From Todiramphus chloris collaris (lineage: Eukaryota > Chordata > Aves > Coraciiformes > Alcedinidae), in contig JANVCC010000047.1 of assembly GCA_025345505.1 (NCBI GenBank), forward strand, positions 7,757,429-7,821,428: 64,000 nt of DNA, given 5' to 3'. Numbering within the stretch: the stretch's first letter is position 1; each line of letters opens with the position of its first letter. Positions 9,821 to 21,911 of the stretch are shown here, piece by piece. The translations under genes were made by a program, and so were the position numbers. The notes beneath the pieces were generated by a model. The model did not search any database. It had not been told where the DNA came from and was given only the letters and a program-made list of their open reading frames with translations.

Positions 9821-12800
9821 TACCCAACTCTGCCATTGATCTGACAGAGCTTTGCAACACCTGTGGTTCATACACAGGACAATTCCTGCTGCAATGCACA
9901 GCTCCAAGCCTGCTCTCTGACTTGTCATGGTACATCTCTCCAGGGGTTGGTGGAAGACCTCTATCTTTCAGCACAGTAGCCAGACATCCTCCAGCTAACA
10001 CCAGCCATATGTGCTGTCTCTGCACTTGGTGCTGCTGACATGAACTGACTACGCAAAGAGTTACCAGCTCTGTCAGGCTGCACATCCTCAGGCTGAGGAA
10101 AGCTCCAAACCCACACAGTATTTCTTACTTACTCCCACAAACAGTCACAACAGTAGTGACAAAAGGTTCTGTGCTTGTCTGGAATAGTTTAAAATAACAG
10201 CCCCAGTACTCTTAGTTGACATATATGTTCAACAGGCTTATATAAAAGCTGACTTTCTAAAAAGGAAGCTGTTTTATCTCCTAAGCTTATATCACTCATC
10301 ACTTGAAGTTGGCTTCATTAATGAGACATGGAAAGATCATCATATATCCATTGGGGAGTTTCAACTCTGTCCTGCAACTTGCCTTCACACTTCAAACAGG
10401 CTTCTTGTTCATAGTTCTGGCACTTAGATTTAGTAATTAAGTTACATCCCCAAACGCACCATAGCAATAGTTTAGGGTATTTCTGGCATTAGGGCCCTGT
10501 GTGCTAATTGCAGAAACAAATTTATTCACTGTAAATGAAGACAAACAGGAAGGCCTGCAGCTGAAATACTGCAGAGAACGTTTGCTAAAGTTGAAATGGA
10601 TTTAAAAAAGCTTCAGCGGGACTTTGCAACAGCAAGCCGAAAGAAACACTTCTCAGAATTTAAACATAAACAGATACTTAAGTTTATAAAATACCTAGGG
10701 AGTATAAACGGAGAGTCACAAACACTAAATCTCGACGAAACCACTTGAAATGCTTTAAGCTGTGCTAGCACAACTGGCAGGGTGTGTTTCTACCTAACAG
10801 AGAACACAACAGTCTGCTAAAATGTTTAAATGTATATTTTTGTAACTTCTGAGAGAGCATCTGCTTGTGCTTTGTTCTGTACAGGTGCACCCCGAGACTT
10901 AACGTTGGTCTTTCGAGTGATCATTACATTTTGATTTACTGTTATGAAGCTGTAGTTAAAACATAGGCACTGCTTGAAATAGAAAACTCCCCACTTAGGT
11001 ACTGCTGTGCTTAGTTAATGCTTTTCTATATACCATCTGGAAATTAGAGAATCACACAATAAGAACAATATTAATACCTGGTGTCCCATCCATAGGTGGA
11101 CAGCAGATGTAGAGATTGAAGCATTCTGACAATGACCTGAGGAGAACTAATGTTGGCATCACATTAGTTCAGCAAATGCTGCTTTGCACTGCACCAGAAA
11201 CTTTTCTGAGTGTAATGAGATGAGTCTCCTACTTGGTGTTTTATTTTCCCTTCGGTTAAGTATTTGTGATGGGTTTCAAATCATGCTGGATTTTTATTTA
11301 CATAGTTATGGGACTACCTGGTGAACAGGCTGCAAATCTGACACACACACTTGCATCCTTTAACTGCAGGAAGGACACAGGGACCTTCTTTTCCTTTCAG
11401 CCCAAGAATGGGGATCTTATCAGCCCATGGACCTGGTTTCTTGTTACACATCCAGCCAGCTCCGTGCTGCAGCCCAGCAGTGGGGCACAGGATGGCGAGG
11501 GGTAGCTTTTCTGTTCCTCAGACTGGTTAAACTGGAAAAATAAACTAAAGGGCAAGATGAAAAGACCGCATGGGTGGGTCCTCGCACTGATTTCTAAGAA
11601 CAGATTATTTAATGCTTCTTTATTGACAGTTAAGGCCATTGATGTGGCCCTGAGCACAGCCAGCTGCCTATGTGAAACATATGCTCTCTGTAGTTATGAC
11701 CCAATGATTCACATGCTAGTTTTAATCAAAACATCCAGTTTCCTGATTCTGTAAAAAAAAAAAAAATCTCAACTTAGAACTGCTAATATCCCTCCTAGAT
11801 GTAGCTTCACCATGAAATCCAAAATGTTTCTCCTCTAGCAAAGCTCGCAGGAGCAAAGCCCAAAGGATATGCTACCGTGGAAGGTATAGATCAATTTTAG
11901 CAAGGGAGTTTTATATAGTCACAACACAACTTCTTCTTGAGGTGTGTAATTTGAAAGAGCACTAAGGATATATATCTTAGGGTGGTATCTAGGTTTCCAC
12001 GTCTTACCCTCATGGCATGGGTTAGTTTTCATTCTTTCTAGATCAGGGGAGTTGTTTTGACTTCAGTGTGACATTTAAAAGGACCCACTCACATCGAGTT
12101 AATTTTGAGATATTTTCTTTGACAAAATGAATTCAATGGAAAGATTTATTAAAGGCCTGTCCAGTTTCCTCTGCTACTAAACGTGTTCACCGTTCAGACT
12201 TTAATTTACTTCCTTTACTTCGTAGACATTTATTTTGAGCCTCCCTGATTTGTTGAAGTAGCAATTTGCACATTGTGTAAGCTGTTTATAGATTTCAGCT
12301 GCTAGAAGGTTGTCAGGGATATGAATCTGTTTTGCCTTCAGGTAAAATGTCTGTCAAAGACTCATCTGCAAATGTAGAAATAATTACACACCACCTCAGA
12401 TTACGTTTTCATGGTAATTTTGATACCCGGTACAACCGAAGCAAGCTTTTTTTCTTTAGGGGAAAATAAAAGTGGAGAAAAACCCCTTTGTTCCAGGGGA
12501 AAGAGTAGAGTCATTTATACTTACTCTAAAAGCCCTGTAATCAGGATTGGAGGTTGTTTCTGTAAAGAAGAGCACAACTCTATCTGAGAGACAGGATGGC
12601 TTTGACTTGTCACCTTCCCCTTTCAAAGCCTAACAAAGTGAAGTATCTGCAGCACTTTAGAAGAGTATTACTTCACCTAATCGCTTGTCTGCAGGAATAG
12701 TTGAGCAGAGATGCGAGGTTAACTACAGAGTGGGGAGAAACACGCAGGCAGAAGGTAAACCCCGAGCTCTGGGTGGCAATACCTGCAGTCAGATGGTCTG

Positions 12801-12830
12801 CTCTTCTGTTCCTTTCCTGAAGACAATCTC
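9821..12830. other. Single-copy noncoding interval
   Basis: No gene is recognised. A 35-base minus-strand stretch (12525-12559) lies between a strong pyrimidine-rich acceptor and a GTAAGTATA donor and is open in two frames. A 14-A run lies at 11753-11766. The part around 10480-10800 has a mixed composition that could be conserved. Confidence 0.45.
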
Positions 12831-13055
12831 TACCAGGGCTGGATTTGAGGGAGCTCTTCCCAGAATGGGTTGTCCAGGGCTGTCCCAGGCTGCCCAGGGC
12901 AGTGGTGAAGTCCCCATGATCCCTGGAGGGGTTTCAAAGCCATGGAGATGTGGTGCTGAGGGACACAGGCTGGTGGTGCCCTGGCAGTGCTGGGTTGATG
13001 ATTGGACTCAATGATCTCAAAAGTCTTTTCCAACCTAAATGATTCCATGATTCTA
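12831..13055 (+). mobile_element. CR1 LINE 3' end (subfamily 2)
   Basis: Plus-strand copy with TGTCCAGGGCTGTCCCAGGC, the CCCTGGAGGGGTTTCAAAGC block and a tail ATGATTCCATGATTCT. The 5' truncation falls in the last part of ORF2. It is followed almost at once by another CR1 tail. Confidence 0.93.
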
Positions 13056-13063
13056 GCACATGT

Positions 13064-13207
13064 CCTTGGAGATATTCAAAGCTCAGCTGGCCAAGGCCAT
13101 GGGCAGCACAGGGCAGCTTTGGAGCCAGACCTGCTTTGAGCAAGACCTTGGATATAAGGACTCTTCTAAGGATTCTTCATAGAATCTTCTATGATTCTAT
13201 GATTCTC
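13064..13207 (+). mobile_element. CR1 LINE 3' end, diverged
   Basis: Short copy from the GGAGATATTCAAAGCTCAGC block to a tail TCTATGATTCTATGATTCTC. The GGTTGGACTAGATGA block is degraded, so it is older or from another subfamily than its neighbours. Confidence 0.8.
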
Positions 13208-13760
13208 CCGCCCTATTTGGTGTTGTCTGCAAACTTGCTGAGGAAGCACTCAAGTCCCTCATCTAGACCATTGATAAAGGTATTGAAGAAGACTGTTCCC
13301 AAATCTGAGCCCTGGGGGACACCACTGGTGACTGGCTGTCAACTGGATTTAACTCTGTTCATTACAACTCTGGACCTGGCTGGACAGCCAGTTTTTAATC
13401 CAGCAAAGAGTACACTTGTCTGTGCCATGAGCTGCCAGGTTCTCTAGGAGAATGCCATGGGCCACGGTGTAAAAGGCTTTACTAAAGTCCAGGGAGACAA
13501 CGTTCACAGCCTTTCCCTTGTCCACTGTGTGGGTCACCTGGTCATAGAAGGAGATCAGGTTGGTCAAGCAGGACCTGCCTTTCCTGAGCCCATGCTGGCT
13601 GGGCGTGACCCCCTGGCTGTCCTGCGCACTCAAGATGAACCTCCCCATAGTTTTTTCCAGGTACTGAGGTCAGGCTGACAGGTCTGTGGTTCCCTGGATC
13701 CTCCTTCCTGCCCTTCTTGATGATGCTCCCAGTAATAAAAGGAGATGAAGAACACAACCC
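13208..13760 (-). mobile_element. CR1 LINE ORF2 reverse-transcriptase fragment
   Basis: On the minus strand this encodes part of the CR1 reverse-transcriptase domain, in order: the PVSLTSVPGK block near 13690, SQHGLRKGRSCLTNL (about 13555-13600), VVSLDFSKAF (motif A, about 13472-13500), CWIKNWL, then in a second frame GVPQG (about 13311-13324) and finally FADN, a decayed FADD catalytic motif, at about 13223-13235. The loss of the second aspartate and the frame change show it is dead. No 3' UTR is attached: it ends where the plus-strand tail of the previous copy begins. Confidence 0.92.
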
Positions 13761-15522
13761 TTCTGCCCCTAATAAAATTTATATTAAGCAGATTTACCCA
13801 TGAATAGACTCTTTTAAGAGACTCTCATGAAGGATCAGCTACACTTCATGCCACACCAAATGATTAGGAACCACACTGAAATAACCTTGCACCCCATAGA
13901 GAAAGGTCCAGGATGTCACGAGTGGGTGCATTAGATAACAGACATAGAGAACTGACCAAGACAGACATAACAAGAAAAATTTTAAAATAAAACGTGCCTG
14001 TACCACTAGGTTGTGGTTATCTTCCATTGTTTCCAGAAACCGTTGAGTGTTTCCAGCACCAGTCAGTCTATATATAGAGATAATTCCATTTTATTGAAAA
14101 GCATAATGCTCTTCTAATCTTTTATGTTCTGCAGACTGCAACGCTTTCCACCATGGTCTCCAGAGGCCATGGGCTCTCACTTAGTGCCTCCTGCTAGAGT
14201 ATATAAAGCTGTTTCTTCACCTACAAGTTTACGAGATGTGGGGATAGAACAGACAAATATGACATACGAAAAATATGCTCTGTGACCACTAAATATACAT
14301 TTCATGATGTCTGTTTCCTCTGGGACAAGGATTTAAGACATTATAAAGATCCACATTTCTGCATTTGAGCCATTTCAGGCTATTTTTCAGTGGTGCCAAC
14401 CTAGCCTGTGCAACCTTCAGTCTGAATAACCATTTTCTGCAGAAATGAAAAATAAACTTTCATCTCATTCAAGCTCAGAACTACTCAGGTGCTGTCTATT
14501 TTTTTACATCACTGCCTGAATTTCTTTGTCAAGGAACAGAAACAGGGGGGAAATGTGCAGTTACAAAGGTTAAGGCAACCTTGCAAGAATTCCTGAATTT
14601 TTAAGTAGCAGAAAAAAGGAAATAGTTACTATTATACAACTCCAAACAGATAAATTACAAGAGTATTGTCGCTATGTAGTCATATATTAGAACTGAGTGA
14701 AAAATGAATAAATAAAACTTAGTAAAATGACATGATGAATAAAAAAAGAATAATAAACATGAAAGCCATTTATCATCAAAATCTTTTGCTGACTATGTTT
14801 GCAACTCTTTCTAGTGTGCTTTTGGAAGTGTTTGCATAAAAACTTTTGGAAGTGTTTAAGCAAATCAAGGTTTGTGTCAGCTAACACCTAATATTTATTT
14901 AATCACAAAAAGACATTTCTTTGGTGACTAAACAAAATTAATATGAGTGAAAGCCCGTTACAGTTTGTTAAGCTTAGCTACAAGAATGAAACAATGCTAG
15001 TTACTGTGCTTAGCTATAAAATCAGAGACATAATGAGGAAATGTAGGTGACTAAATAATCCACAAGGTGAGAATTTTTTCTTTTAAGAAATGTAAAAAAC
15101 TAGGAAGATCTAAAACAAGTAGGGTATGTTCTCAGAAAATTCACTAATTAGATAAAAAGAGTTGACTTGCTAAACATATTATTTTCATAATTTTATTAGT
15201 TCTTCCACATTATCATACCTTAAATTAGATTAGAAATGAAATTCATATATATGCAAAGTCACGTACTAGATCACGTTAAATGAGTGGCAAATTTTTGTAA
15301 TTTAATTATCAATTCCATTTTTTCGTGCCATTTTTTTGCTAGCTACATCCAAGTCACACATTGATCATTAAGTTTGGTTTTTCCAGAGTATGCTTCTTTA
15401 AAAGTGCAAAGCTAATTGTACTATTTCCAAAATCCGTTTGTGTTGAGACCCAAAGCTCACTGATGCTAAGGAGAATTCAATGCGTTATTCCAAACACCCA
15501 GTCTGAAATTTCAGATCAAAGT
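13761..15522. other. Single-copy AT-rich noncoding interval
   Basis: No gene or repeat family is recognised. A 15-base direct repeat (CTTTTGGAAGTGTTT) occurs twice, 27 bases apart, near 14818-14860. Confidence 0.5.
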
Positions 15523-15830
15523 ATCAGAGAATCACAGAATTGTTTTGGTTGGAAAAGACCTTTTAAGATTGCCAGGTCCAACCATTCCCCCCAGCACTGC
15601 CAGGGCACCACTAACCCATGTCCCTCAGCACCACATCTCCACGTGGGGCTTGGAAACCCCTCCAGGGATCATGGGGACTCCACCACTGCCCTGGGCAGCC
15701 TGGGACAGCCCTGGACAACCCTTGCTAGAAAGAAATTGTTCCTCAGCTCCAACCTAAACCTCCCCTGGGGCAACTTGAGTCCATCTCCTCTTGTCTTATC
15801 ACTTGTTAACTGGGAGAAGAGACCAACTCT
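15523..15830 (-). mobile_element. CR1 LINE 3' end (subfamily 2)
   Basis: Starts with the reversed tail and TTTTGGTTGGAAAAGACC. It carries ACCCATGTCCCTCAGCACCA and CTTGGAAACCCCTCCAGGGA and ends in the final ORF2 segment near GGGAGAAGAGACC. Confidence 0.93.
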
Positions 15831-17114
15831 CACATTTATTTCATTATCTGCTAGACTAGATTGTATCTGGTAGATGCCTGGAACAGGAGGAAATCCAGGT
15901 GCTGAGAAAGGAGATTTTACAACCTTTTTCAAGGCAAAGTTCCTCCTCAGCATGATGGATATTGGATACAGTTAAGTCTATGATTTGCTGTGACTCACAA
16001 CTGCATCACGTTCTTGAAACTTCAAGTCCACATCCTTTCTATGAATGATTTTAGAAGACTGTTTGGATTTGTGCTGCTGAATTTCATTGGCTAATCTTTA
16101 GCTACAGCATTGCCATTGCTGGTTTCAGATAAACACAATATACATTCTACCACCTGGAGAAAGTTGTTTTCCTCTCCTGTTTGATCCCTGACGTTGGTCC
16201 TGATGAAATTTATTTGCTGTGATTTCTTCAGTAAGCCATTTCTATGCCATGGGGTTGGTTTTATTTGGTCGCTGTTTTGATTTGCTGCTGACTCAGTTCT
16301 TCAAATCATACTTCCTGAGATAGGACAGAGTACAATTTAAAAGCTGGGAAAGCAGTGGTGACCACAAAAATCCTTTTAAATTCAATCCGCTGGGTAGCGG
16401 AGCAGTACTTGTGATTGGTGGGAATTCTAGACTTGCTTTTTGATCTCTCTGTGGACATAAATTCCTCTACAAGATTTGCATTGGCTTTGCATTTTCATTT
16501 CATGATTTTTTGAAGTGAGTATATAGTTTGGGTAAATGGAAAAGGAAGAGGTTTAGTGGGTATGTGCAGATATTTCTTCCTCGTGTTCTTGCTGGTGCTT
16601 TGAAAAACTTCTGTGGAATATTTAGTTCTGATGTTAACGAGGTAACAGAGCCAGAGAGTTGAACTGTATGCGACTGATGCCAGACAGTTTATCTGGAAAC
16701 ATTCCAGGTCAGGTTTTATTGACTTTCAAAATGCAAAATATTCTTTAGTTCTCTTGGCATAGCCGGAAAAGATTTAAGGAGATCACGAAGAGGTGATGCC
16801 TTCAGCACAGACTCAAGCTCTGTATCATCTCTAACTGGGTGTACACCAGAGACACATCCAGGATGGAAAATGCAAATATACACAAAAGAATAAATTAGGC
16901 AAGCTCGAGAGTTAAGAGTGCTCAGGTGAGTGGCACAGCAGCAGAGCTTCACTGGAAGACAGGAACCTGAGGATAACCTTGATATACCCTGGAGCACAGT
17001 GTGCCAGCACGACAGGGAAACTGGGAGAGCAACACCTGCAGGGAAAAGGGCCAGACAGAGCCAAACCTGGTTCTCTCCTTCATGCAGCCTCTTGGATGAG
17101 ACCTTGATGTGAGT
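15831..17114. other. Single-copy noncoding interval
   Basis: Nothing recognised. Open frames are short and lack domains. Confidence 0.5.
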
Positions 17115-17640
17115 TATAGAACGTTTTGGGTTGGGAGGGACCTTTCAAGGTCCAACCCCCCTGCAGGGAGCAGGGCCATCTGCAACTAGAGCAGGGTGCT
17201 CAGAGCCCCGGCCAACCTCACCTGCAATGGTGCCAGGGATGGGGCAGCCACCACCTCTCTGGGCAACCTGGGACAGGCTCTCACCACCCTCAGCAGAAAG
17301 AAATTTCTTCCTTCTCTCCAGTCTAAATATCCCTCTTTTAGTTTCAAACCATCTTCCCTTGTCCTGTCACAACAGGTCCTGCTCAAAAGTTTGTCTCTAT
17401 CTTTCTGTCAGGCCCCTTGCAGTCCTGAAAGGCCACCAGAAGGTCTCCCCAGGGCCTTCTCCTCTGCAGGCTGAACCCCCCCCATCTCTCCCAGCCTGGC
17501 CTCCCAGCAGAGGGGTTCCAGCCCTCCCAGCATTGCTGGGGCTCCTCTGGCCCCGCTCCAACAGGTCCCTGTCTCTGCTGTGCTGAGCACTCCCGAGCTG
17601 GCCCCAGAACTGCAGGGGGGTCTCCCCAGAGCAGAATGGT
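17115..17640 (-). mobile_element. CR1 LINE 3' third (subfamily 3)
   Basis: Reversed tail with a single degraded unit (TTATAGAACGTTTTGGGTTG), then the subfamily-3 3' UTR: CCCCCTGCAGGGAGCAGGGC, CTCTAGTTGC-type block in reverse, and GGTGCCAGGGATGGGGCAGC. It continues through the ORF2 end to the block that in ORF2 encodes the ELGLF region. GC-rich compared with flanks. Related to 45500, 54222, 58694 and 61262. Confidence 0.92.
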
Positions 17641-18085
17641 CCCCAAAACAACATGGGCTTTGCTTAAATGGGAGCTAGTTCATTCAGGCAGAGAAAAAAG
17701 ATGTACTGCTTCCTCACAGCTATTCAGTGTGGGCAGCTTGGGTCCTTGGAGGAAGCCGTGGAGTGACATTTTATGGTAGTGTATATGCTAGGTGTATCCA
17801 CAGGCACCTAGTTAGACTTTGGTATGTCTCAAGAGGCTAACAAACAATTTCCTGCAGTGCACAACAGCCTGGCTTCCCCAGCAGGTGGGTAATTCTGGTG
17901 TTGTGAAGCCTGCATGTAAACTCTACAATAGAAGCTGATACAACAGGTGAAACAGCCACTGAGGATTAAAATTGCAGTCTGTGAAGGATCTCGTCATGGA
18001 GCAGGGAAGTGGCAAGAGTAATTTTTTCTCAAACCTTGCAGTGATATCACCTGCAACACTTTTGCTCAGTTCAAGGCATCCTTTT
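17641..18085. other. Noncoding interval between two CR1 copies
   Basis: No gene or repeat is recognised in these roughly 445 bases. Confidence 0.5.
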
Positions 18086-18223
18086 CACAGAATCACAGAA
18101 TGTTAAGGGTTGGAAGGGACCTCTAAAGATCATTGAGTCCAACCTCTCCTGCCAGAGCAGAACCACCTAGAGGAGGTGACATAGGAATGTGTCCAAGTGG
18201 GTTATAAATGTCTCCAGAGAATG
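18086..18223 (-). mobile_element. CR1 LINE 3' end
   Basis: Reversed tail CACAGAATCACAGAATGTTA, then GGGTTGGAAGGGACCTCTAA and the CTGCCAGAGCAGAACCACCT 3' UTR block. Truncated near TGTCTCCAGAGAA. Its 3' UTR type differs from the other copies in the window. Confidence 0.9.
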
Positions 18224-18265
18224 TATCAGGATTGTGGAAAAGAGCAGCAAGAACTGTTATGAAGG

Positions 18266-18305
18266 TGGATTGATGGATGGATGGATGGATGGATGGATGG
18301 ATGGA
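18266..18305. repeat. (TGGA)n microsatellite
   Basis: About nine tandem tetranucleotide units. They create a false open frame starting with alternating Met-Asp-Gly-Trp residues. Confidence 0.95.
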
Positions 18306-18939
18306 GAGAAGTGTTGTTGAGAGAAAGAAATTACAGAAGGTGACCTACGTTTGCAGGAGGTTCAAAAGGGAGAGGATGGCCCTGGAGCAGAGTGTTGGAT
18401 TGCTTTTAAAGTGGGAGTTCCATGCTGAAAATCAAGAAAGAAATCTATGGCATAATTTCTCAGAGAGCGTACAGAAGCTCTGCCACTCGCTCCAGCCTAT
18501 TCTAATCAACACCACAGTAATGTTTCACATTTCCATCATGAGTCAGGAGCAAAAATCCTTCCACAAGAGAAGGCATATTGCTCTAAGCCCTTTCCCACCA
18601 TCATCTCCATACAGCAAACAAACAGAATAATAAAACCCTGGGAGATAATCACCCAGGTTATGCTCTCACAAGTAGCAGGTCATTGAAGTCCACGGACACA
18701 GACAAAAGCTGATTTGACCCAGCGTGTAAGACAGAAATAAAGCAATAGTACCTGAATATTTCTACCCCTTAACGAGGTCACATTTAATATGTGGAGAGTG
18801 TGTCTGGCCACCTTCTTATAGTAAGGCTATTAGAGAAAGGAGGTGACACGGGGGGGGCAATAGGTATTGTGCAATGGGGAGACTTCAGCATTGCAATTGT
18901 TTTTTGCAAACGTTTGGGGAAGTAGGACTGTTTCAAAAG

Positions 18940-19260
18940 GAAAAAAGCAGCTTTGGAGAGGCATTGAGGTGCACAAAGGCTGCCACCGATTTAAATTCCA
19001 GTCAGAAATAAGAGCGCGGGTTGGTCGCTAATATAACGGGAAGGAAAGTTTAAAGCAGTGAAGGTACCTATGATTTCTCTAAAGTGCAGTTAATAAATGC
19101 AGCTGATGTCAGTTTGAATTAGGTTATTGATGATTGGAAATAGGAGATTAAAATCTACCTACGTGAACATTTCCTTGACAACTCCCCCCCTCCCCACCCC
19201 ATAATGCAATAGCATTTTGTTACGGGTTCAATGTGCCAATTTCAATTTAAATTGAAGGAA
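18940..19260. promoter_or_regulatory. Possible conserved noncoding element with palindrome
   Basis: Unique sequence with several CpG, TAAT cores and a perfect 16-base palindrome TTCAATTTAAATTGAA at 19241-19256. A second near-palindrome, TCCAGTTTAAATTGGA, follows at about 19285-19300. Such TTTAAATT-centred palindromes can bind paired homeodomain-type factors. Conservation is inferred, not seen. Confidence 0.2.
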
Positions 19261-19699
19261 TTCTGAGGACTACAAGGGCTGAAATCCAGTTTAAATTGGA
19301 ACTCGCTCTCAATTCCCGGAAAGAAATGAAATGCTGCTAATTTTGCTGCAGCCACCACCCACTCGCACCCGCCCCTTTGGGTGCAGAAACCCAGAAACTC
19401 GGCAGATTTCTCACTGCTCCGTTCCTTTGGTTGACAGTGGAATAAATAGGCTGTAGCCTGAAATCTGCAGCCAGCCACTGTCTGTCTGCATCTGTACTCA
19501 ATCCTAGAGAAGATATTAAACTTTTGCCTAACTACAGGGCACTTACGTCAAAAATAAGCAATATATAAAAATAATAATATTGAATAAATAGTAGCGAAGA
19601 TTGTTATATTAAAAATCTAATATCTTGAGTTTAATATTAGAAATATTCCTTCTTTAAAACAGAGATTTTATTTCAATATGAAACCACCCTGCTCTCAGT

Positions 19700-20068
19700 T
19701 TGCTCTTGAAGCTTAACTTTCCTGAGGGTGACTCTTGTGGTTCCTATGGACTGCTTCACTTTGTTCCAGCAGATAGTCTGAGTCCCTGCAAGCTGCTATT
19801 GATTTCAGCACAGAGAGGTTTCACCTCCACTGTTTTAAAACATGTCGTGTTCTTTAAAAGCGCTGCCTGTTACTTGCTGCTTGCCCTGCAGGTTGGAGTG
19901 GGGAGAGGATGGACCACTCCGTTACCCCACAGAGAGCGGGTCACGCCGTTTGCCGGGTCACAACATCATTTCCTCCCCAAATGCAAGAGGTTGAGCGAAG
20001 ACTCAGATGAGGTGCTCAAATTGCTGCTGGTTTTGCAAAGCATTGAAGATTGGACAGTCTTATTTTGA
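19700..20068 (+). other. 122-codon open frame with downstream AATAAA signals, unproven
   Basis: The frame opens at ATG 19700 and stops at 20068. Two AATAAA hexamers follow at about 20099 and 20126. An acceptor-like CTTTAAAACAG ends near 19662. The peptide has no recognised domain, no clear signal peptide and many Leu, Ser and Cys residues. It might be the terminal exon of a noncoding or unknown transcript, or chance. Confidence 0.12.
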
Positions 20069-20073
20069 CAACT

Positions 20074-20131
20074 GAATTTGAGCATTTTTAACCACGCCAA
20101 TAAATCTGAGCATTTCTGCCACACCAATAAA
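20074..20131. repeat. Diverged tandem pair, about 27 bp, each with AATAAA
   Basis: Two adjacent units share TGAGCATTT and CCA(C)NCCAATAAA. The second ends AATAAAGC. Differences between units suggest an old local duplication. Confidence 0.6.
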
Positions 20132-21752
20132 GCAATCTGTGCTACAGTAACTGTCTATTCATGCAGTAGGTACCTGTAAGCAGAAAACCCAAGTTTTTTG
20201 TTTCAAATGGATAAAAACATTGATTGAACAAATGGATTAATGGGTTTTGTGACTGACACCAAACACACTTTGTAACAGGAAAGTAACAGAAGTAAGGGAA
20301 AGCAGATAAACACATACACAAGTGCACCGTCAGTCATCCATAGCAAACTATTCACTTAGGAACTGAAAGGGTATAAAATATTTAACATTTAAAGGGAGGA
20401 AAAGAAGGACAAATGTGGGAGAGAGAGAAACGTGGAGACCAACACTGTGATTTGTGTAAATATACCTTCTGATACCAAGGTGACAAGGCTCAGATGTGGT
20501 CCAGAACAGCTGATTGTGAAATGGATTATTTGAAGGTGTAACTACTGAGGTGATTTTTTTAATCTAAGCTGAACATTTCGCCCAATTAAAAAAAAAAAAT
20601 CTGAACTATACAAGCTATTATTTATACTCCAAACTGACAGTGAAAAAAGAGCTATGGCATACATATCTTTTTTTTTTTTTTTTCCCCCCATTGTCATCTT
20701 CACGCTTAAATTTCCAGGGCTTTCAAAAGTAGAAGCAAAGTCATATTAATTTTGTGTGAAACACTGGGACTAAAATGAATTATGCTCCCTGAGATAAGAC
20801 ACTTTTCAGAAACAGATTTTATGATGTGTATGTAAAATTCTACACATATTTCACAAGATAGTGCCCTTATCACTAGGGCTACTATTATTTCAAAATAATG
20901 AAAAGCTTATTTTTTAGGGTGAAACATTCAACAGATACATTTTTTTTTTAATTACTCGTTCCAATTGCTATGTTTACTCATCTGAATGTGCTAATCCATA
21001 AAGTCAGGCGTCACTTGGTTTACAAATATATCTATATATATTCCTCACAGATTCATTAAAGATATCTTTTTTTCTTAAGCACAAGAGATTTGTCAGTATC
21101 TCATCTTACAGATTCTTCACAGGAAATTTTGTATTTTGTATATTGCATCAATTACATGGTTTTCAGAAAAAAAAATGTATAGATAAAAAGGGAGTACATA
21201 TAGCTAATTGCTCTTCGGAGGCCAATTAAGTACTTGAAAGTAGAGTAGCATGGGCAGCTGTCCCCAGTGATCTGTGTTATATGTGGGGGGGTGGCAACAA
21301 AAAGGGAAAACTGTCAAGGGGAAAAAAAGATTCGAGTTAAAAAAAAGTTGATATTCCAGCAAAGAAAATTATGAAACAAACACAGTTTTCAGTTATGCAA
21401 ATTCCTGCCTAGCCATTGCTGTCGTGCTCTGATTTTTGTGTTAATAAACATAAGCTTTTTTCAGCTTAAATAGATTTTCTCATTTGAAGAAGGTACTCGG
21501 ATTAAATAGTTGAAAGCAGGGAAGATACTGGAGAATACTCAACTGTCCTTTGATTCCTACGTTAGTTATTTTTATTAGTCTGGAAAAGTTTCAGCTTATT
21601 AATTCTATTTTGTCGCGCTATATATTGTCCACATTTGGATGCTAATACTTGATTAGTGGCTTTTGTAATTAAAAATCCTGGTTGTTGTCAAGAACAATGA
21701 AGTACCTATAGCTTCTCTTTCTCTTTTTACCTGACTCAAAGCTAATCATACT

Positions 21753-21911
21753 GAAATTGCACCAGGGGAAGTTCAGATTACATATTAGGAAGAATTTCTT
21801 TACTGAAAGAGTAGTTAAGCATTGGAACAGGCTGCCTGGGGAAGTGGTGGAGTCACCAACCCTGGAGGAGGTGTTCAAAAACCATGTAGATGAGGAGTTT
21901 TGGGACATGGG
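21753..21911 (+). mobile_element. CR1 LINE ORF2-end fragment
   Basis: Encodes in frame [20 protein letters not shown] and [15 protein letters not shown], the C-terminal tail of CR1 ORF2. It is cut in the 3' UTR at GGGACATGG, exactly where an LTR fragment begins. The tail and the GGTTGGA block are therefore missing. Confidence 0.9.

Larger units (their letters stand above)
18306..21752. other. Single-copy noncoding interval
   Basis: No gene is confirmed. It includes a possibly conserved block with a perfect palindrome (18940-19260), a 122-codon plus-strand open frame (19700-20068), and a tandem pair of AATAAA-containing units just after it. A 16-T run lies at 20668-20683. Confidence 0.4.

Noticed and set aside
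9106..10085. Long minus-strand open frames over 200 codons
   Set aside because: They are antisense readthrough of the GC-rich CR1 copy at 9154-9820.
14818..14862. 15-base direct repeat CTTTTGGAAGTGTTT, 27 bases apart
   Set aside because: Single short repeat in AT-rich DNA with no further structure, so not a CRISPR or a transposon end.
17131..17654. Several overlapping 85-150-codon frames on both strands
   Set aside because: Explained by the low stop density of the GC-rich subfamily-3 CR1, not by a gene.
18277..18630. 117-codon frame starting with repeated Met-Asp-Gly-Trp
   Set aside because: The start is the (TGGA)n microsatellite and the rest has no domain.
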